This document shows positions 8,439 to 15,771 of a stretch of DNA of 64,000 bases, in pieces. The notes under the pieces are model-generated. The model had not been told where the DNA came from, did no database searches, and saw nothing but the letters and a program-made list of their open reading frames with translations. The stretch lies in NCBI GenBank assembly GCA_003435055.1, contig QUMM01000011.1, positions 1-64,000 on the forward strand, given 5' to 3'. A program made the translations under genes and the position numbers. The stretch's first letter is position 1, and every line of letters begins with the position of its first letter. Source of the DNA: Lachnospiraceae bacterium OF09-6 (GTDB lineage: Bacteria; Bacillota; Clostridia; Lachnospirales; Lachnospiraceae).

Positions 8439-9380
8439 ATGACCATTCAAAATCTCAGATACATCATAGAAATTGCCCGCTGCCATTCCATTTCCAAGGC
8501 TGCAAAATCGCTTTTTATGACCCAGTCAGCGATTTCCAATGCGGTTAAAGAAACAGAAGCTGAACTGGGTATACAGATTTTTAACCGCACCAGCCATGGC
8601 GTTACCCTCACTTTTGATGGAGAAGATTTTTTGCCTTATTGCAAAGAAGTTGTCGCAAAAATGGATTATATACAAAATCGGTATCAGCATCGAAGTGCTG
8701 CTCGGATGAATTTTTCCATTTCCTGCCAGTATCTGCCTTTTGCTGTGAGGGCATACCGCATTTTTCTCTCTGAATTCCAGGATACTTCTTTTGAGCTGTC
8801 CTTTTGGGAACTTCCTGCAAAAGAAATTTTTCAGGATGTGAATTCCGGACGCAGCGAACTAGGTGTCTTTCTGTTCCGAGATGACCAGGTGCCGGAAATC
8901 CGAAAAGCTCTTTATCTTCATGATCTGTCCTACACAGAACTGGCCCAGCCTCCTGTTTATGTCTTTCTTAACAGGAAACACCCTCTGTCCGATCACGCTT
9001 TTCTGACACCAGAAGACTTGTCTTCTTTTCCATATGTTACTTTGGATTATCGAAATGGCACGGAAGAAAACAGTTCTGATATTGTTTCTTTTCCTGATTT
9101 TAAGCAGTCCGTTCACGTCTGCGACTGCCATACCAAACTGGCATTATTAAAGAACAGCGATGCCTTCTGTGTCGGCACTGAATTGTACATTGATCTTTCC
9201 TGCGCAAATATAAATAATATTACTGCCATTCCTCTGCATCTTCAGGATCGCGCGGAAACTGTTCATGTAGGCTACATCACCAGCAAAAAACGCACTCTTC
9301 ATGAACTAAGCCAGCGTTATATTCAGCTTCTGACACAGGAATGTCAGTCTGCTTTTCCAGAAAAACAACCGGTACACTAA
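8439..9380 (+). CDS. LysR-family transcriptional regulator
   Basis: 313 residues. The N-terminal winged helix-turn-helix is clear: YIIEIARCHSISKAAKSLFM followed by TQSAISNAVKETEAELG. Residues ~90-300 form the two-lobed periplasmic-binding-like effector domain. AGGAG lies seven bases before the ATG. LysR genes next to azlCD often control branched-chain amino acid export, so the expected target here is the remnant upstream, now useless. The regulator itself looks intact. Its 3' end converges on the importer operon and shares a bidirectional terminator with it. Confidence 0.9.
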   Translation: MTIQNLRYIIEIARCHSISKAAKSLFMTQSAISNAVKETEAELGIQIFNRTSHGVTLTFDGEDFLPYCKEVVAKMDYIQNRYQHRSAARMNFSISCQYLPFAVRAYRIFLSEFQDTSFELSFWELPAKEIFQDVNSGRSELGVFLFRDDQVPEIRKALYLHDLSYTELAQPPVYVFLNRKHPLSDHAFLTPEDLSSFPYVTLDYRNGTEENSSDIVSFPDFKQSVHVCDCHTKLALLKNSDAFCVGTELYIDLSCANINNITAIPLHLQDRAETVHVGYITSKKRTLHELSQRYIQLLTQECQSAFPEKQPVH

Positions 9381-9394
9381 AAAGTATACCGGTC
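9369..9394. terminator. Bidirectional intrinsic terminator
   Basis: An inverted repeat (arm ACCGGTACAC, other arm GTATACCGGT, one mismatch) overlaps the LysR stop codon and is followed by CACTTTTTGTCTTTT on the plus strand. On the minus strand the hairpin lies just beyond the restored end of the ABC ATPase gene, so it can serve both convergent transcripts. Confidence 0.7.
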
Positions 9395-9406
9395 ACTTTT
9401 TGTCTT

Positions 9407-10182
9407 TTATTTTAATGTATCCAGCACAACAAACGCTTTACGAGAGTTCTCTCCATCTTTCACTTCTGCAATCCTGGACCTGATCTGAAAATATTCTGCA
9501 ATGTGTTCCTCTTCCACCATGTCCTCTGTATTTCCAAACAAATATTTCTGATCTCCCAGTAATAATGTCTTATCTGACATCATCAGTGCATGCTCCGGAA
9601 AATGTGTATTAATAATACAAGATATATTCTTTTCATCTGCAAGTCTCTCAATCAGTTTCAGGATAAGAAACTGATTCTTAAATCCAGATGTGATTCCGGT
9701 TCATCCAGAATCATGATTTTCGGATTTCCTGCCAGTGCCCTGGCAATCAAAGCCATCTGCAGCTGACCACCGCTGAGCTGATTGCAGGATCTGTCAGCCA
9801 GATCACTGATCCCTGTTTCTTCCATTGCCTGCTCCACTGCTTCTCGGTCTTTTGCAGATGGAACAGAAAAAGTGCCCACATATCTGGTTCTCCCCATTGT
9901 GATAATCTGTCGAACCGTATAAGAAAAGGACAGTGGATGCGCTTGTGGCACATAACCAAGCCCATTGATTTCTCTGATATTATGAATCTTCTTTTCATCA
10001 ATCATAGTATAGCCATCTGTCCATTTGAGAATACCTGTCAGACATTTAATCAGCGTTGTTTTTCCGATTCCGTTCTGTCCAAGAATCGTCATAATCTTTC
10101 CATCATCCAGCTCAAAGCAAATATGATCCAGAATCTGGCTGCTTTTCGGATATGCAAAACATCCATCTACCACTTTTATCAT
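9407..10182 (-). CDS. Metal-chelate ABC importer ATPase (frame broken once)
   Basis: FecE/BtuD-type ATPase. Walker A is GQNGIGKTT (about 35-43), the signature motif is LSGGQ, and Walker B is IMILDEP followed by the H-loop region. The open frame stops after 174 codons at 9658. Restoring one base near 9675 (TTT on the plus strand reads TT) continues the protein as LRNQFLILKLIERL and gives 258 residues, the normal family length, ending at 9409-9407. The continuation contains the expected switch histidine (INTHFPEHA). The ATG overlaps the permease stop by four bases. It is the last gene of the cobalamin-riboswitch operon. The break resembles six others in the window and is probably a sequence error, but a true null mutation is possible. 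Confidence 0.88.
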
Positions 10183-11198
10183 CCGTTTGCACCTCCTGTT
10201 TTCTTAAACAGCACTGCAAAAAATGGAGCTCCCACAAGGGCTGTCAGAATACCAATCGGAATTTCCGCTTCCGTTGCCGATCTTGCAATTAGATCAATCA
10301 ATGTCAGATAGATGGCACCATTTATCATAGATGCAGGAATCAGTTCCTGATGATCCACTCCGAACATCATTCTGGTTACATGGGGAATGACCAACCCTAC
10401 CCATCCGACCATTCCGGCTATCATGACCGAACTTGCAGAAATCAAGGTAGATGCTGCAATGATAATAATTCTGAGTTTGCCAGGATTTACTCCCAGAGCT
10501 GCCGCCTCTTCGTCTCCAAGTGACAGAATATTCATCCGCCATCTTAATAAAAATAAAATCAAAAGACTTGCACCAATCGGCACTACAATCAGTGCAACAT
10601 CTTTATAACTTGCAGAAGCAAAACTTCCCATCAGCCAATAAGTGATCTGTGGCAGTTTACTGTATGGATCTGCCGTATATTTTACAAGAGAAACCAACGC
10701 ATTCATCAATGCCTGCACAATCATACCGGCCAGTATTAAAGAAAGCGTCGTGCTCTGTCCTTTTACTTTCGAGAAAACATAGGTCAGAGCCACACTGCCT
10801 ATTCCTGCAATCATCGAAAGTGCCATGGCAAGCGGACCTGTACCTGATATCATAATGCCAATTACCGCTCCAAATGCGGCTCCTGAGCTTACTCCCAATA
10901 CATCCGGGCTAACCAGGGGATTCTGAAAAATCCCCTGAAATGCCGCTCCGGATGCTGCCATTCCTGCTCCAACCAGCATTGTCAAAAGAAGCCTTGGCAG
11001 CCTGATATTCAACACTACCGATTCCTCAATTCCACCACTGATTTTTCCAGTCAGTGCATTTCCAAGAATCTGGATCACCCTTACCGGTGATATCAGATAC
11101 CGTCCAAGGAACAGGCTGACAAGAAAAGTAAGCAGAAGTGCTGCTAAAAGAAGTATCCATTTCCACGCATGCTTTTCTTTCTTGTTCTGATACTTCAT
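10179..11198 (-). CDS. FecCD/BtuC-family ABC importer permease
   Basis: 339 residues with about ten hydrophobic helices, typical of permeases importing iron-siderophores, haem or cobalamin. Characteristic segments are RLPRLLLTMLVGAGMAASGA near residue 70 and the ATPase-coupling helix in GMVGWVGLVIPHVTR near residue 270. The substrate cannot be told from the permease sequence because this family spans B12, haem, siderophores and other chelates. It follows the binding-protein gene by 17 bases and overlaps the ATPase gene by four, so it is translationally coupled. The cobalamin riboswitch upstream of the operon favours a corrinoid or related tetrapyrrole over a ferric siderophore; that is inference. 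Confidence 0.92.
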   Translation of the reverse strand: MKYQNKKEKHAWKWILLLAALLLTFLVSLFLGRYLISPVRVIQILGNALTGKISGGIEESVVLNIRLPRLLLTMLVGAGMAASGAAFQGIFQNPLVSPDVLGVSSGAAFGAVIGIMISGTGPLAMALSMIAGIGSVALTYVFSKVKGQSTTLSLILAGMIVQALMNALVSLVKYTADPYSKLPQITYWLMGSFASASYKDVALIVVPIGASLLILFLLRWRMNILSLGDEEAAALGVNPGKLRIIIIAASTLISASSVMIAGMVGWVGLVIPHVTRMMFGVDHQELIPASMINGAIYLTLIDLIARSATEAEIPIGILTALVGAPFFAVLFKKTGGANG

Positions 11199-11215
11199 AT
11201 TTGCCTTACCTTTCT

Positions 11216-12325
11216 TTAGTAAATAGATTCTGAAGATGCGTTTGCTTCTGTCGCAAGAATTGTATCCAGTTCTTCATCTGTCAAATCATAGTTAAAGAAG
11301 TTCTTATAGAAATCTTTAGTATCCTGTCTGATATCAATATCTTTAAATACTTCCGGATTAATAACTTTTGCCATCCATTTCATGCAAAGTGTGGTTTCTG
11401 TACAAGGGCAGTCTGCGTCCCAACGATAAATACCCTGTGGAATTTTATATACTCTGTGATTCTTTACTGCTTCCACCTGACTCCAGTCCTGTCCGTCAAT
11501 GGTGTTATTATAAAGATCTTCCGGTACCACGTCATCAAAATTGCTCAGAAGAATTACCTCTGGATTCCAACTGTATACCTGCTCCATATTTATAGCTGTA
11601 TCAGACGATGCATCACTGTTACTTTCGCCCACATTTACACCACCGCAATAAGCGATTGTTGCATTGTTTACACCACTGTTATCTGCAACAGCCAGCTCAT
11701 CGATTGTATAAATATGCATAACCTTCACATCATCCAGATTCTCCAGATCTGCTGCCCGATCTTCAAAATACTGTACATCTGCCTTCTGGTAATCTACAAA
11801 TTCCTGTGCCCGTTCTTCCTTGCTCAACACATTTCCAATAATTGAAAAATCATTCCACAGTGTATCATAAGAGTCTGCATACTTAATGGTAAATGCCGGA
11901 ATTCCTACTTCTTTTAATTTGTCAATATGTTTACTCTGGCTTTCAAACAGCATTACAACATCTGGGTTAATTTTAGCCAGTTCTTCGTAGTTAAATTCTC
12001 CGTCTGCAAAAAATGTAGTGTTGGTATCTTCCAATTCCGGTGCCAGTTTTTTCAGTATACTGGTTTCATAAGAATTTTTTGCAACCTGCTGCATTCCGGT
12101 GATAATATCTCCGCTTCCATTTAATGCATATACTACAGAAATCCATGGCATTGGCAGAATTGCCATGCTTTTGATTTCAGTTGGAACTTCCACTTCATTT
12201 CCCATAGAATCTGTAATCACTTTCGTAGATGCAGCATCATCTGCTGCCAGAACTGCGCTTCCGCCAAATACAGTAGTGATTGTCATTGCTGCCATTAATG
12301 TTGCTGCTAGTAATTTCTTCTTCAT
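11216..12325 (-). CDS. Periplasmic-binding-type substrate-binding protein of the chelate importer
   Basis: 369 residues. The N-terminus is a clear export signal (KKK, hydrophobic core, then AVLAADDA), which looks like a signal-peptidase-I site. There is no lipobox cysteine, unusual because Gram-positive binding proteins of this class are normally lipoproteins. The mature part is a class III (BtuF/FhuD-type) fold: NEVEVPTEIKSMAIL near residue 45, INPDVVMLFES near 130, and the second lobe ending near WMAKVINPEVFKD. A cysteine-rich turn, ADCPCTETTLC (about residue 309), could bind metal or form a disulfide. GAGGAG precedes the ATG. It is the third gene of the riboswitch operon, 117 bases after the NifD-like gene; that gap holds a GCATGGCCATGC palindrome. 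Confidence 0.88.
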   Translation of the reverse strand: MKKKLLAATLMAAMTITTVFGGSAVLAADDAASTKVITDSMGNEVEVPTEIKSMAILPMPWISVVYALNGSGDIITGMQQVAKNSYETSILKKLAPELEDTNTTFFADGEFNYEELAKINPDVVMLFESQSKHIDKLKEVGIPAFTIKYADSYDTLWNDFSIIGNVLSKEERAQEFVDYQKADVQYFEDRAADLENLDDVKVMHIYTIDELAVADNSGVNNATIAYCGGVNVGESNSDASSDTAINMEQVYSWNPEVILLSNFDDVVPEDLYNNTIDGQDWSQVEAVKNHRVYKIPQGIYRWDADCPCTETTLCMKWMAKVINPEVFKDIDIRQDTKDFYKNFFNYDLTDEELDTILATEANASSESIY

Positions 12326-12442
12326 GTCTTTCTTCTCCTCGTATTGGTCTCAAAAATATGTATGTTACTGTTACTGCATGGCCATGCATTTATTGTTACT
12401 GCCGAGATCAGGTATCTCCCGCATTTGACCTGGTCGGATCAG

Positions 12443-14131
12443 TTACAAGCTTTTTTCTGTACCCGCATGAATCCAGCGGGCACCTTTTGTTCCAAACAGA
12501 TGATATTCATACTTATCTGTCCGGATTCCACAGTTTAAAATCGGCGCCGGAAGATCTATCCATTTTTTTCTGCGGATCGCTTCTTCCATAAACGCCATTC
12601 GCAGCAGATTCTCTCCAAAAATGATATCCGCTTTATCTATCAGAAATTTCAGTTCCTCTCTGTCTCTGAAATATTTTATTTTTTTAACCGGATTTTCTCC
12701 TCCGATCCAGTGGCCTTCTGTTCCCTGCAAAGTTTCTGTATACCAGCGTCTTGACGATGCCAGTTGTGTATACACTGCAAATATGATTTCCACAGAATCT
12801 GTTTCTGTCAAATATCTGGCAATTCCCCAGGTAACTGCCGGATCTCCGATCAAAAGAACTTTTTTCTTTTTTGACTGCCTGCTTTTCGCTGTCTGTACAT
12901 CTTCCCATCCCGTTTCCTTAAAATAGTTCTGCCATTCAGAGAGCATCTTTTTTCCGGAGGGAATACCTATCATATAGGATACGTTATATTTGCGGTAAAG
13001 ATATTTGGCAATGGGAATGCCTTCGGATGCTGTCACCCAGTTACAGACTGCGTTTTTCAGATTTACAATCTGTTCCAGTTTGTTTTTCTCTGGCCATATG
13101 ACCTCATAACCAAGTTTTTTCATACTGGAAATACTTTCTTCTACTTCATCCTTTTGCAAAGATGCAAAACAATGTGCACCTAATATTCCTATCGCACAGT
13201 TTTTCTCCGACTTTATATGTTCGAATTTCTGAAACAATGACAGATACATGTCTCCAATACCTTGCTGTGCAAAATGAAATCCATCCGTTTTCATCATGAT
13301 GCAGTCTATCTTCTCTTTTTTTGCCCTTTTTTCGATCCTTCCATAATCAAAACCGATTAATTTGGGAAGTCCTGCGCCTGCAATACAGACAAGATCTTTA
13401 CATTTCTTATTTTGATAATCCCATATGATCCCATTTTCTATAAATGACTCACAGCCTACCGCAATCTGAAGATCATCCACTCTTGATTTTGTTACACGAT
13501 ATTCCTGATCTCGCTCCCCTGTTCCGGAAATGCATCCGTCACAGCCTCCTGAGCTGATCAGAAAACGGTAAACTTTCCAGGACTGCAAAACTCCGCAGAC
13601 TGCCTCAAAATCTGGCATGACCGGCGGAAGATCACATCCTCGATTCCTCAACGATTCTTTACTCACCGGAATCTGCATCAGCAATTCTGTCAGTTTTTTG
13701 TTGGAATCCAGATACCTGCGAACCATCGGTCCTCTATATAGCACCTCAACAGGAATTTGATCCGGATTACAAAGTTTTTTCTTTATTTTCTGAAAATCTA
13801 TTCTGGATACCACATCCATACAGGAAGCATAATAAATAATCCCTCCTGCATTAGTTCTTTTTAATGCCTCATCAATAAGCTCTTGAATAATCTCTTCCGC
13901 CTGCCCCATTGCATATTGTTCCGGTGTAATCACTCTGTAAAGAAATCTTCCCAGTGCCCTCTGCTTTACCGCAGTTTTATACAATGCCCTTACACAGGAA
14001 AATGAACCCGCCCCTACCAGTACAATATCATCTGTCTGAAAAATAATTTCCGGCAAAACCACATACTGTCTGTTCGTGTGATTTAACGTAATTTCTTCTA
14101 AAGTACATCTGTTTTTTTCTGAATCTTTCAT
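12443..14131 (-). CDS. NifD/NifK-like nitrogenase-family catalytic protein
   Basis: 562 residues, longer than single-domain relatives such as CfbD. The N-terminal ~130 residues resemble the cluster-binding start of a nitrogenase component-1 subunit, with Cys9, Cys46 (GAGSFSCVRAL) and Cys104 (IIYYASCMDVV). A second module follows, with Cys179, Cys197/Cys200 (GGCDGC) and Cys249 (VCIAGAGLPKLIGFD). The rest (to ~560) matches the Rossmann-like domains of NifD, NifK and BchN/B, including KTDGFHFAQQGIG and KKVLLIGDPAVTWGIARYL. The protein thus seems to carry cluster-ligand sets of both D-like and K-like type in one chain. Such enzymes take electrons from a NifH-like partner, here encoded one base upstream. 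No biosynthetic nif genes are nearby, so dinitrogen reduction is very unlikely. The reaction is unknown; the context suggests a tetrapyrrole or corrinoid substrate. Confidence 0.8.
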   Translation of the reverse strand: MKDSEKNRCTLEEITLNHTNRQYVVLPEIIFQTDDIVLVGAGSFSCVRALYKTAVKQRALGRFLYRVITPEQYAMGQAEEIIQELIDEALKRTNAGGIIYYASCMDVVSRIDFQKIKKKLCNPDQIPVEVLYRGPMVRRYLDSNKKLTELLMQIPVSKESLRNRGCDLPPVMPDFEAVCGVLQSWKVYRFLISSGGCDGCISGTGERDQEYRVTKSRVDDLQIAVGCESFIENGIIWDYQNKKCKDLVCIAGAGLPKLIGFDYGRIEKRAKKEKIDCIMMKTDGFHFAQQGIGDMYLSLFQKFEHIKSEKNCAIGILGAHCFASLQKDEVEESISSMKKLGYEVIWPEKNKLEQIVNLKNAVCNWVTASEGIPIAKYLYRKYNVSYMIGIPSGKKMLSEWQNYFKETGWEDVQTAKSRQSKKKKVLLIGDPAVTWGIARYLTETDSVEIIFAVYTQLASSRRWYTETLQGTEGHWIGGENPVKKIKYFRDREELKFLIDKADIIFGENLLRMAFMEEAIRRKKWIDLPAPILNCGIRTDKYEYHLFGTKGARWIHAGTEKSL

Positions 14132-14132
14132 G

Positions 14133-14954
14133 TTATAACAACCTCACAACAGACTCACGCCATGTTTCCAGTTCTTCGATGTCACATGGCAGAAATGTAT
14201 GTGTTATCTTCTCGTTTCCAAGAATTTGGTCTACAAGCTTTTCAAATTGTTCCTTTAGCATTTTATTCTGAGATTTTTGAGTAATCAGGGTTTTAGCATA
14301 ATCATTTTTCTGAAGTTCTTCCCATTCACTCAAAAACATTAAGATATTTGCTTTCGTCAGATCCGCAAAACTTTCTCCGACCTCTTTATCCCATTCGCTC
14401 TGACAGTGATTCCAGATCAAGCCACCAAGGAGATTCCTTTCTTTGTCTGAAAACCCTTTTACAGCCTGCAAAATATTGTTTGCAGCATAGACTGACATGT
14501 ATTCTGAAGAGGTTACAATATAAACTTTATCTATATATTCTTTCTTCATAGGAACAGAAAAACCTCCGCATACTACATCTCCAAGGACATCATAGATTAT
14601 CACATCCCAATCCATTTCAAACACGCCCAGTTCTTCTAATAATTCATGCATTGCCGTGATTCCTGCGCCTGCACATCCTGAACCGGCTTTCGGTCCACCT
14701 GCTTCTGCACAGAAAAGTCCTTCTATTTTTCCCTCAAAAATGATATCAGAAAAATTGATATCCCCATTCTTATGTGTCATTTGATGTAAAACACTCGGTA
14801 TTCGTTTTTCTGTTAAAAGTCTGGTGGAATCCGCTTTGGGATCACATCCTATATGAAGTACTTTATAACCTCTCTGCGCCAGCATTGCCGACACATTACA
14901 TGCAATCGTTGTTTTCCCTATTCCGCCTTTTCCATAAAAAGCAAGTTTCATCAT
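14133..14954 (-). CDS. NifH-like ATP-dependent iron-sulfur reductase
   Basis: 273 residues, full NifH/BchL/CfbC length. The P-loop is GKGGIGKTT (residues 8-16) and the switch region GCDPKADST (36-44). The two cysteines that hold the [4Fe-4S] cluster between two subunits are present: Cys94 in GSGCAGAG and Cys129 in DVLGDVVCGGF. The arginine that follows the first cysteine in true NifH (GCAGRG), the target of ADP-ribosylation, is Ala97 here. Such proteins are ATP-driven one-electron donors to a NifD-like partner. The start has an AGGA site, and the stop is one base from the partner gene, so expression is coupled. Transcription begins ~320 bases upstream and passes through a cobalamin riboswitch and a terminator. 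Confidence 0.92.
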   Translation of the reverse strand: MMKLAFYGKGGIGKTTIACNVSAMLAQRGYKVLHIGCDPKADSTRLLTEKRIPSVLHQMTHKNGDINFSDIIFEGKIEGLFCAEAGGPKAGSGCAGAGITAMHELLEELGVFEMDWDVIIYDVLGDVVCGGFSVPMKKEYIDKVYIVTSSEYMSVYAANNILQAVKGFSDKERNLLGGLIWNHCQSEWDKEVGESFADLTKANILMFLSEWEELQKNDYAKTLITQKSQNKMLKEQFEKLVDQILGNEKITHTFLPCDIEELETWRESVVRLL

Positions 14955-14977
14955 GTTTATTTTCCTTCTTGTATAAG

Positions 14978-15008
14978 TAAAAAGACCCTGATCCTAACGA
15001 CCAGAGCC
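14978..15008 (-). terminator. Riboswitch-controlled intrinsic terminator
   Basis: Read on the minus strand, the RNA arm GGCUCUGGUC pairs with GAUCAGGGUC (ten pairs, some G-U) around a five-base loop, and UUUUUAC follows at once. It lies 120 bases beyond the cobalamin aptamer and 24 bases before the NifH-like start codon, the expected place for the expression platform of a terminating riboswitch. Ligand binding would be expected to favour this hairpin and shut the operon off. Confidence 0.8.
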
Positions 15009-15127
15009 TTTCTTATCAATAAACCTTTTTATCTGTACCAGACAATATCTGTAATATCATTCATTTTACACCATAACAGGTTCATATGAGCAGAAATCCC
15101 AATAGATCGTTGAGAATAAATGCTGAT

Positions 15128-15259
15128 CAATTGAAAGTATCCTGACTTAGGATCTCCGCATTCTTTTTGCCTTCCCAGTTTCCCAGTGACATTTACAAGA
15201 TGCTCCCCATTCACAGTGGCGGTACCGTATCAGATTCACACTGATTTCCATATCAATTG
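15128..15259 (-). promoter_or_regulatory. Cobalamin riboswitch aptamer
   Basis: On the minus strand the core matches the cobalamin aptamer in order: GGAAAUCAGUGUGAAUC, then GUACCGCCACUGUGA (the conserved GCCACUG is at 15220-15214), GGGGAGC, GUCACUGG, CUGGGAAGGC and CUAAGUCAGGAUAC. The outer helix is closed by CAAUUGA (15259-15253) pairing with UCAAUUG (15134-15128). The ~132-base aptamer is compact but contains every conserved box. These RNAs bind cobalamins and usually repress transport or synthesis genes, or B12-independent isozymes. Here the controlled genes are the NifH-like, NifD-like and ABC importer genes. Ligand class is not resolvable by eye. Confidence 0.88.
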
Positions 15260-15281
15260 CTCGTTTTTTCATTTCCTGCTT

Positions 15282-15310
15282 ATTATAACACATCTGTTTC
15301 CGAATGAGAA
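15282..15310 (-). promoter_or_regulatory. Promoter of the riboswitch operon
   Basis: TATAAT (15287-15282) is preceded by a weaker -35 box TTCTCA (15310-15305) with 17 bases between. Transcription would start near 15275, just ahead of the aptamer. Predicted by eye. Confidence 0.6.
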
Positions 15311-15423
15311 TTGAATATATTCTATGACTAGTCATCGTTTTTTTCGATGGCCAAATTCTTTTTTCTTTACTTTGCACTTTTTTTCATACTCAAAAGGTAT
15401 CGTTGACCGCTTAAATTAAATAT

Positions 15424-15452
15424 TTCACAATAGTTATATCTCGTGCTATATT
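15424..15452 (+). promoter_or_regulatory. Promoter of the 21-codon gene
   Basis: TTCACA (15424-15429) and TATATT (15447-15452) with 17 bases between. The start of transcription would be near 15459, just ahead of a perfect 16-base palindrome. It diverges from the riboswitch promoter about 120 bases away. Confidence 0.55.
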
Positions 15453-15465
15453 ATAGACAGATAAA

Positions 15466-15481
15466 AAGTCAGGCCTGACTT
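15466..15481. promoter_or_regulatory. Perfect palindrome, candidate operator
   Basis: AAGTCAGGCCTGACTT is a perfect 16-base palindrome beginning about seven bases after the predicted transcription start of the small gene, where a repressor would block RNA polymerase. It has no U-run and too small a loop for a terminator. A second imperfect dyad (TGTGAAAT and ATTTCTCACA) lies 10-40 bases downstream. Confidence 0.5.
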
Positions 15482-15545
15482 AACAAAATGTGAAATCACT
15501 TAATTGATTTTTATTTCTCACAATGTTGAAAAGGAGGAACTGATC

Positions 15546-15611
15546 ATGAAGAAATTTAAAGAACTGTTATCCGAATATTACTATAGTTTCGCTAAAGGAT
15601 ATCACATGTAA
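15546..15611 (+). CDS. Small free-standing peptide gene, 21 residues
   Basis: The reading frame encodes a 21-residue peptide starting MKKFKELLSEYYY and ending FAKGYHM. It is cationic at the N-terminus, with an amphipathic helical start and a run of three tyrosines; there is no cysteine and no signal peptide. A strong ribosome-binding site (AAAGGAGG) lies eight bases before the ATG, the only ATG in the right place. It has its own promoter (15424-15452) and its own terminator (15651-15684), and no gene follows on the same strand, so it is not an attenuator leader. I do not recognise the peptide. It could be a small regulatory or membrane-associated peptide, or the short frame of a dual-function RNA. 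Confidence 0.6.
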   Translation: MKKFKELLSEYYYSFAKGYHM

Positions 15612-15650
15612 TCTGATATTTCCGATACAAAATACGATATACACTCTCTT

Positions 15651-15684
15651 GGGGACTGCAAGTTTAGCAGTTCCCCCTTTTTTT
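15651..15684 (+). terminator. Intrinsic terminator of the 21-codon gene
   Basis: GGGGACTGC (15651-15659) pairs with GCAGTTCCCC (15668-15677) around AAGTTTA, with one bulged base, followed by TTTTTTTCT. It lies 40 bases after the stop codon. Confidence 0.85.
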
Positions 15685-15730
15685 CTATATCTTTTCCTGT
15701 ATGATATATTTAACAAATTTTGTTTATATC

Positions 15731-15762
15731 AAAAAGAGACTGTTTGGAAACCAGACAGCCCC
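15731..15762 (-). terminator. Intrinsic terminator of the glucosaminidase gene
   Basis: On the minus strand the arm GGCTGTCTGG pairs with CCAAACAGTC (some G-U) around a TTT loop, then TCTTTTTG follows. It begins ten bases after the stop codon. Confidence 0.75.
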
Positions 15763-15771
15763 TGTTCTCAT

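Noticed and set aside
12443..14954. A true nitrogen-fixation locus
   Set aside because: No nifE, nifN, nifB or homocitrate synthase genes, the catalytic subunit is a single chain, and the operon is linked to a metal-chelate importer and a cobalamin riboswitch.
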